Shown here: positions 4,942 to 8,810 of the stretch, in pieces
Layout of the letters: each line of letters opens with the position of its first letter
Numbering within the stretch: position 1 is the stretch's first letter
Origin: Blastocatellia bacterium
GTDB taxonomy: Bacteria; Acidobacteriota; Blastocatellia; Pyrinomonadales; Pyrinomonadaceae
Direction: 5' to 3'
DNA: 8,810 nt
NCBI GenBank assembly: GCA_003488005.1
Contig: DNND01000121.1
Location: forward strand, 35,350 to 44,159
Position numbers and translations under genes: made by a program
The notes under the pieces: generated by a model
Told to the model about the DNA's origin: nothing
The model's database searches: none
Seen by the model: the letters and a program-made list of their open reading frames with translations, nothing else

Positions 4942-7900
4942 ATGCGAAACCCCCTGCGCTCCTTTGCTTCCAGCGTCAAAGGATTGAGTCTTTGTCTGCT
5001 TTGCACCTGCGCTTTCGCTGCCGTTGCGTTGGGCCAGGCGCAAATTACCACTGGCACTATTCAAGGTACGATCACTGACGCGAACGGTGCGATTGTGCCG
5101 GACGCGACGATCGAGATTAAGAATCTCGATACAAATTTTTCCAAGACATTGACGTCAGACGAGGGCGGACGTTTTGTCGCGCTCGCGCTCCCGTCCGGTA
5201 AATACAACCTTACGGTAACCAAACAGGGGTTCGGCACTTTGATCGCGGAGAACCTTGAGTTGACAGTGGGCCAGACCTTGACGCTGCCTATCGCAATGAA
5301 AGTGTCCGGCGTGGAGGAGCGAGTCACAATCACCGCGCCCACCGTTGATACTGTAAAAACGGAGTCGAGTACTACACTTAATGAAACTGCGGTATCGACT
5401 ACGCCAATTCTCGGCCGCAAGTTTGAAGATCTGCTCACCTTGACGCCGGGCGTAAGCGTGGTGCAGGGACCGGATGGCGACGAGATTAGTTTTGCCGGGC
5501 AGCGCGGCGTTTTTAACAACGTCAGTTTCGATGGCGGCGATTACAACAACGGGTTCTTTGGCGAACAACTGGGCGGACAGCGTGCGGCGATCGACATTCC
5601 GTTGGACGCTATCAAGGAATTTCAAGTGGTGGCAACCGGAGCGGCCGCGGAGTTTGGCCGCACAGCCGGCGGCATCATCAACGTGATTCCCAAGTCAGGA
5701 ACCAACAACACCCATGGCAGTCTCTTTTACTTTCAACGGCTGGAAGCTTTAACGGCCAGGACCTCGACTGGCCAAAAGCTCGACGGTTTTAATCGCAAAC
5801 AATTTGGCGGGAGTATCGGTGGTCCAATAAAGAAAGATAAGGCGTTTTACTTTTTAGCTTTCGAAGGCATTCGGGAAAAATTGAATCGCGCCAACCTCAG
5901 CGTCCCAATCGGTACTCCTTGCACAGTGGCAGCGCCAACGGTTCAAGCAAACGAGGCCTTGATTAATAGCAGTCCTGACTGCCAAAGGGTGGCGCTGCTC
6001 AACTTCTTCCAAACATCGCGTAGTCAGCGAGAAGGCGATCCTGTCAACCATCAGGTCAGTAACACGGCGATTTTGTTTAAGACTGATTGGGACCTCTCGC
6101 CGAATAACAAACTCGGCGTGTCGTACAACTTCGACTACTCCAAAAATACCAATCAGACTTTTGACGTCGCTACCTACGGAAATTCTGCCAACGGAACCGA
6201 GGGTCCATCGAAGATCCATAACGTCAACCTGAATCTTTTCACCACCATTTCTGCGACGAAGTTGAATGAAGCGCACTTTTCATATACGCGGGAACTGCGG
6301 CCGCGTTCCGCGACTACATCTAACGTGCCGGCCGATACGGCCATGGGTTTCGGAACGACTTTCAGATTTGGTCATCCATTCTTTCTCAACCCAACGGTTG
6401 ATGAACTGCTATGGCGCACCGACCTCAAAGATAACTTTTCGATCGTTCATGGCAACCATAACGTCAAGTTTGGCGGCGAGTGGCTGCATACTCTGAACGA
6501 CCAGGTGTTCCGTGGCTTCTTTCAGGGGCGATACATCTTTGACAGCGTCGCTGGTTTTCTACGCTACGCCGCTGCGCCGGCTGCGAATGGCTTTGGACCG
6601 AACGTAGGTGAATGTCTGACGCCAGGATTCGCATTCACTGGTTGGGTTACGACCGGTGCTCCTTTTAATCAGGCGTGCCCGGCAGGCAGCAGTGTTGGTG
6701 GTCCATTGTTGCTGTTCCTGCAGGGCGCGGCCCGGAACGGACCGGCAACCGATGCCGCCGGCGCTTCAAAGATTAAGAACGAAGACTTGTCGCTATTCGC
6801 TCAGGACCGTTGGCAGATTCGGCCTAACTTCTCATTGAGTTACGGATTGCGCTGGGAAGCCCAGATCTTTCCCAACGTAACTGTGCCACCTGCGCAAACA
6901 GCGTACGGCAGATTCTTAAGTGACCCGCGCTTTCCGTCTGACGGAACCTTGCATAGTCCGAAAAAAGAATTTCAGCCGCGGGTTGGTTTTGCCTGGGACA
7001 TTTCAAAGGAAGGCAAGTCAGTTCTTAGAGCGAGTTATGGGATTTACTACGCTCGGCAAAACATGCTGTCGCAAGTTGGGTCGGTCACGACCAACGGCGT
7101 GCAGCAACAGACGATCTTTGTAAGTTCGCAACTAATCTCGTTTGGCGTGCCGGCGCCAACGTGGCCCGGGCTGGTCACGCCGGCTGCCGGTTCCTGCAAC
7201 ACGATTAATAACTTTAGTGCTGCGGGTCCGTTTGTTAACCCGTTCCCCTGCTTCAGCGGTGTACGAGTCTTCAGCCGTGACTACGCCAATCCTCGCATCT
7301 ATACAACCAATATTCAGTTTGAGCAGCAAATCACGCGCGATGTGTCGATGTATTTTGATTTCACTCATTCCAAGGGCGTTCACCTAACGCGCTTTTTGAA
7401 TGTCAATCGCAAACTTAACGCGGCCGGTTTTCCAATCTTCGGCGATTATCTCGGTGAAGTTGCGGTGACCAGTGCCGTCGGCAAATCGCTCTACAACGGT
7501 TTTACTGTTGGCATGCGCAAACGTCTGAGCCGCAAATACCAATTCGAATGGAACTACGTTCTTTCGAAAGACAAGGACGATGACTCGAACGAACGCGATC
7601 CTTTTACTGACCGCTCGTTTGACATCAATAATCTGCAGTTGGATTACGCCTTGTCGGATCGTGACATCCGCCATAAGTTCAACTTTTTCCTGTACTCAGA
7701 AATGCCCTGGCATTTCGAGTTTGTGCCGCGTGTTCAGATGCGCTCGGCTCAGCCGGCCACGCCCGCGACGCGCACCGCAACCAATCGCAACACGCTACGC
7801 AAGGACAACAAATATTTCTCATTCGACTGGCGCTTGTCGCGGCCATTCAAATTTGGCGACCGCTTCGCGCTGATTCCGATTGTGGAAATGTTCAATACCT

Positions 7901-8049
7901 TCAACAACGCTAACCGGATCAACGCGCTGTCCGGCGCCGGGAATCAGAATTCTTTGACTGCACCCAGCCTCTTTAACTTCGACGGTTTCCTGCGGCAAGG
8001 CGTCGGCGATCCGCGACAATTGCAGTTGGCGGTGAAGTTCACGTTCTAG
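4942..8049 (+). CDS. Oar-like TonB-dependent receptor with carboxypeptidase-regulatory domain
   Basis: A 1035-residue outer-membrane receptor. The signal peptide covers about 1-33 (hydrophobic core 15-30, cleavage near GQA). A carboxypeptidase regulatory-like beta-sandwich (37-118) begins TTGTIQGTITDANGAIVPDA. The plug domain lies at about 139-256 and ends in EFGRTAGGIINVIPKSGTN. A large beta-barrel follows to the C-terminal FTF, whose last aromatic residue is the usual barrel-assembly signal. This architecture is typical of acidobacterial and myxobacterial Oar-type receptors, thought to import polymeric nutrients, export proteins or bind surfaces with energy from TonB-ExbBD; the substrate here is unknown. 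No canonical TonB box was pinned down. The mature protein has exactly six Cys (327, 347, 558, 579, 752, 770), forming three pairs. The ATG at 4942 has AGGAG six bases upstream and begins the signal peptide. It has its own promoter, and no SusD-like or TonB gene is adjacent. Confidence 0.93.
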   Translation: MRNPLRSFASSVKGLSLCLLCTCAFAAVALGQAQITTGTIQGTITDANGAIVPDATIEIKNLDTNFSKTLTSDEGGRFVALALPSGKYNLTVTKQGFGTLIAENLELTVGQTLTLPIAMKVSGVEERVTITAPTVDTVKTESSTTLNETAVSTTPILGRKFEDLLTLTPGVSVVQGPDGDEISFAGQRGVFNNVSFDGGDYNNGFFGEQLGGQRAAIDIPLDAIKEFQVVATGAAAEFGRTAGGIINVIPKSGTNNTHGSLFYFQRLEALTARTSTGQKLDGFNRKQFGGSIGGPIKKDKAFYFLAFEGIREKLNRANLSVPIGTPCTVAAPTVQANEALINSSPDCQRVALLNFFQTSRSQREGDPVNHQVSNTAILFKTDWDLSPNNKLGVSYNFDYSKNTNQTFDVATYGNSANGTEGPSKIHNVNLNLFTTISATKLNEAHFSYTRELRPRSATTSNVPADTAMGFGTTFRFGHPFFLNPTVDELLWRTDLKDNFSIVHGNHNVKFGGEWLHTLNDQVFRGFFQGRYIFDSVAGFLRYAAAPAANGFGPNVGECLTPGFAFTGWVTTGAPFNQACPAGSSVGGPLLLFLQGAARNGPATDAAGASKIKNEDLSLFAQDRWQIRPNFSLSYGLRWEAQIFPNVTVPPAQTAYGRFLSDPRFPSDGTLHSPKKEFQPRVGFAWDISKEGKSVLRASYGIYYARQNMLSQVGSVTTNGVQQQTIFVSSQLISFGVPAPTWPGLVTPAAGSCNTINNFSAAGPFVNPFPCFSGVRVFSRDYANPRIYTTNIQFEQQITRDVSMYFDFTHSKGVHLTRFLNVNRKLNAAGFPIFGDYLGEVAVTSAVGKSLYNGFTVGMRKRLSRKYQFEWNYVLSKDKDDDSNERDPFTDRSFDINNLQLDYALSDRDIRHKFNFFLYSEMPWHFEFVPRVQMRSAQPATPATRTATNRNTLRKDNKYFSFDWRLSRPFKFGDRFALIPIVEMFNTFNNANRINALSGAGNQNSLTAPSLFNFDGFLRQGVGDPRQLQLAVKFTF

Positions 8050-8070
8050 CAAACTGCACGCGGCCAAGAG

Positions 8071-8151
8071 CTCAAGCGGTTCAGAGTCCAAACTTTAGTT
8101 TGTCTTCTTCGAAAGAACACAAGCTAAAGCTTGGACTCTGAACTGTTTGAG
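8071..8151. repeat. 81-bp near-perfect palindrome between convergent genes
   Basis: The arms 8071-8109 and 8113-8151 pair at 34 of 39 positions around a CGA loop. Three of the five mismatches become G-T pairs when read on the plus strand. It begins 22 bases after the receptor stop and ends 17 bases before the stop of the convergent kinase-like gene, so it is well placed as a bidirectional terminator, though no long T-run follows. The inner motif CAAGCTAAAGCTTG has the look of a dispersed acidobacterial repeat; no second copy is in the window. Confidence 0.8.
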
Positions 8152-8167
8152 TTTATGCAAGGTTGGC

Positions 8168-8695
8168 CTAGAGTGATGCGAGATGATCGCTGATTAGTTT
8201 TGCAGTGACGGCGGGTGACTGATTCGTCGTGTCGATTGAAATTTCGCTGGGCAGCTTAGGGAATTCAAACGCGCCTGCGCTTTTCAGCGAGCGGTACTGT
8301 TCAAGCGAAGCCAACTTACCAAACTGTTTTCGCGAAGGTTCTTCCATTCGCTGCCCTAATTCAGCTTTCGAGCACGTTAATTCCACAAACACAACTCGCC
8401 CGCGCGCCGATTCGATTACGGCAATCGTGTTCTGAATAAATTCATCTCTAACAGTGCGCTCGGGATTGAAAGTGAAGATCAGCGAGAGATCGTTCCCTGC
8501 GGCTTCAGCAAAAGCAGCGAGCCAAATCTGTTCGCGCAGGCTAACAAATGAAGGCGTGCCGAAAGCGAAAAGGGAACTAACCAAGTCGACGGTCAGGTGA
8601 TTGTGAAACAAAGGGAAGCCAGTCAGCCTTGCGAGTTCCCGCGCGACCGTAAGCTTGCCGACCGCGGCCGGACCGTGAATGAAGACAAGTAGCAT
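8168..8695 (-). CDS. P-loop NTPase, small-molecule kinase-like
   Basis: A 175-residue cytoplasmic P-loop protein. The Walker A loop is GPAAVGKLT (8-16), with K14 as the phosphate-binding lysine and Leu in place of the usual Ser/Thr directly after it; T16 follows. FHNHLTVDLV (30-39) and FTFNPERTVRDEF (74-86) are likely substrate-side segments. VVFVELTC (101-108) is the later core strand, then a lid-like Arg-rich part (R116, R122) and the closing ISIDTTNQSP (152-161). Length and order fit the shikimate-kinase/AAA_33-like group of small kinases, and the layout also recalls chloramphenicol phosphotransferase-like proteins, but no specific substrate can be assigned. The ATG at 8695 starts directly at the first beta-strand; the ribosome binding site is weak (GAG at about eight bases). 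It is convergent with the receptor gene and is preceded by its own candidate promoter. Confidence 0.82.
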   Translation of the reverse strand: MLLVFIHGPAAVGKLTVARELARLTGFPLFHNHLTVDLVSSLFAFGTPSFVSLREQIWLAAFAEAAGNDLSLIFTFNPERTVRDEFIQNTIAVIESARGRVVFVELTCSKAELGQRMEEPSRKQFGKLASLEQYRSLKSAGAFEFPKLPSEISIDTTNQSPAVTAKLISDHLASL

Positions 8696-8706
8696 TTAGG
8701 ATCTCA

Positions 8707-8734
8707 ATAGTATTTCGGACCGCCGAAAAAACAA
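8707..8734 (-). promoter_or_regulatory. Candidate promoter of the kinase-like gene with palindromic spacer
   Basis: On the minus strand TTGTTT (8734-8729) and TACTAT (8712-8707) are 16 bases apart. The 16-base spacer is itself an inverted repeat, TTTCGG-ACCG-CCGAAA (8713-8728, plus-strand reading), which could be an operator. Both hexamers are moderate matches. Predicted transcription would start only a few bases before the ATG at 8695. Confidence 0.38.
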
Positions 8735-8773
8735 ACAAGTGACATCGGCAGTTTGAATGGAGGCCTCGCAGTG

Positions 8774-8810
8774 GCAATGAGGTCAGTACCGTCCGCGGTA
8801 GCGGATGGGT
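8774..8810 (+). repeat. Dispersed 37-bp repeat, copy 2
   Basis: Same orientation as 3861-3897, matching at 34 of 37 bases. The short hairpin is retained as TACCG-TCCG-CGGTA (8787-8800). The copy reaches the window end, so its true right edge is not visible. Confidence 0.8.

Noticed and set aside
5061..5625. Overlapping minus-strand frames of about 150 residues inside the receptor gene
   Set aside because: They are antisense to the conserved carboxypeptidase-regulatory and plug domains and have no protein-like features of their own.
4092..8695. A chloramphenicol-resistance island made of the CatA-like gene, the receptor and the kinase-like gene
   Set aside because: The genes are separate transcription units with a convergent pair, the kinase-like substrate is unknown, and no mobile or regulatory feature links them.

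Overview
The window looks like an ordinary chromosomal segment from an acidobacterium, most likely a Blastocatellia/Pyrinomonadales-type organism known from metagenomes. The evidence is indirect. It holds an Oar-like TonB-dependent receptor with an N-terminal carboxypeptidase-regulatory fold, a DUF2277 protein, a Crp/Fnr regulator of the 'NRLHSVEQRLCRW' type, a secreted Asn/Gly/Arg-rich protein, moderate GC content and many palindromic intergenic repeats. No rRNA, tRNA, CRISPR array, transposase or phage gene was seen.

Layout: 1-176 is a nested inverted-repeat element (35-bp outer arms) that resembles a MITE or REP pair. A DUF2277 gene follows on the minus strand (280-561). A secreted low-complexity protein (803-1402, plus) ends at a strong intrinsic terminator (1434-1464). 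A single-domain response regulator (1529-1999, minus) and a Crp/Fnr-family regulator (2295-3026, plus) are divergent across a 295-bp region that carries a good sigma70-type promoter for the Crp gene. A VTT/DedA-like membrane protein (3052-3732, minus) converges on the Crp gene. The 359-bp gap at 3733-4091 holds a dispersed repeat and a run of small GGC-N3/4-GCC hairpins. A CatA-like O-acetyltransferase (4092-4751, plus) comes next, then the 1035-residue TonB-dependent receptor (4942-8049, plus). The receptor gene has a near-consensus promoter overlapped by a palindrome and a possible attenuator hairpin in its leader. An 81-bp palindrome (8071-8151) separates its end from a convergent P-loop kinase-like gene (8168-8695, minus). 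The window closes with a second copy of the 3861-3897 repeat.

The genes do not form one pathway. Nearly all are single transcription units on alternating strands, separated by palindromic repeats. The only functional pairing suggested by position is the divergent receiver/Crp pair. I found no convincing new multi-gene system. The interest lies in the intergenic architecture (four different palindromic repeat types in 8.8 kb), the regulatory region of the receptor gene, the chromosomal CatA-like enzyme with a Ser-to-Thr change near its active site, and the three regularly spaced cysteine pairs of the receptor.
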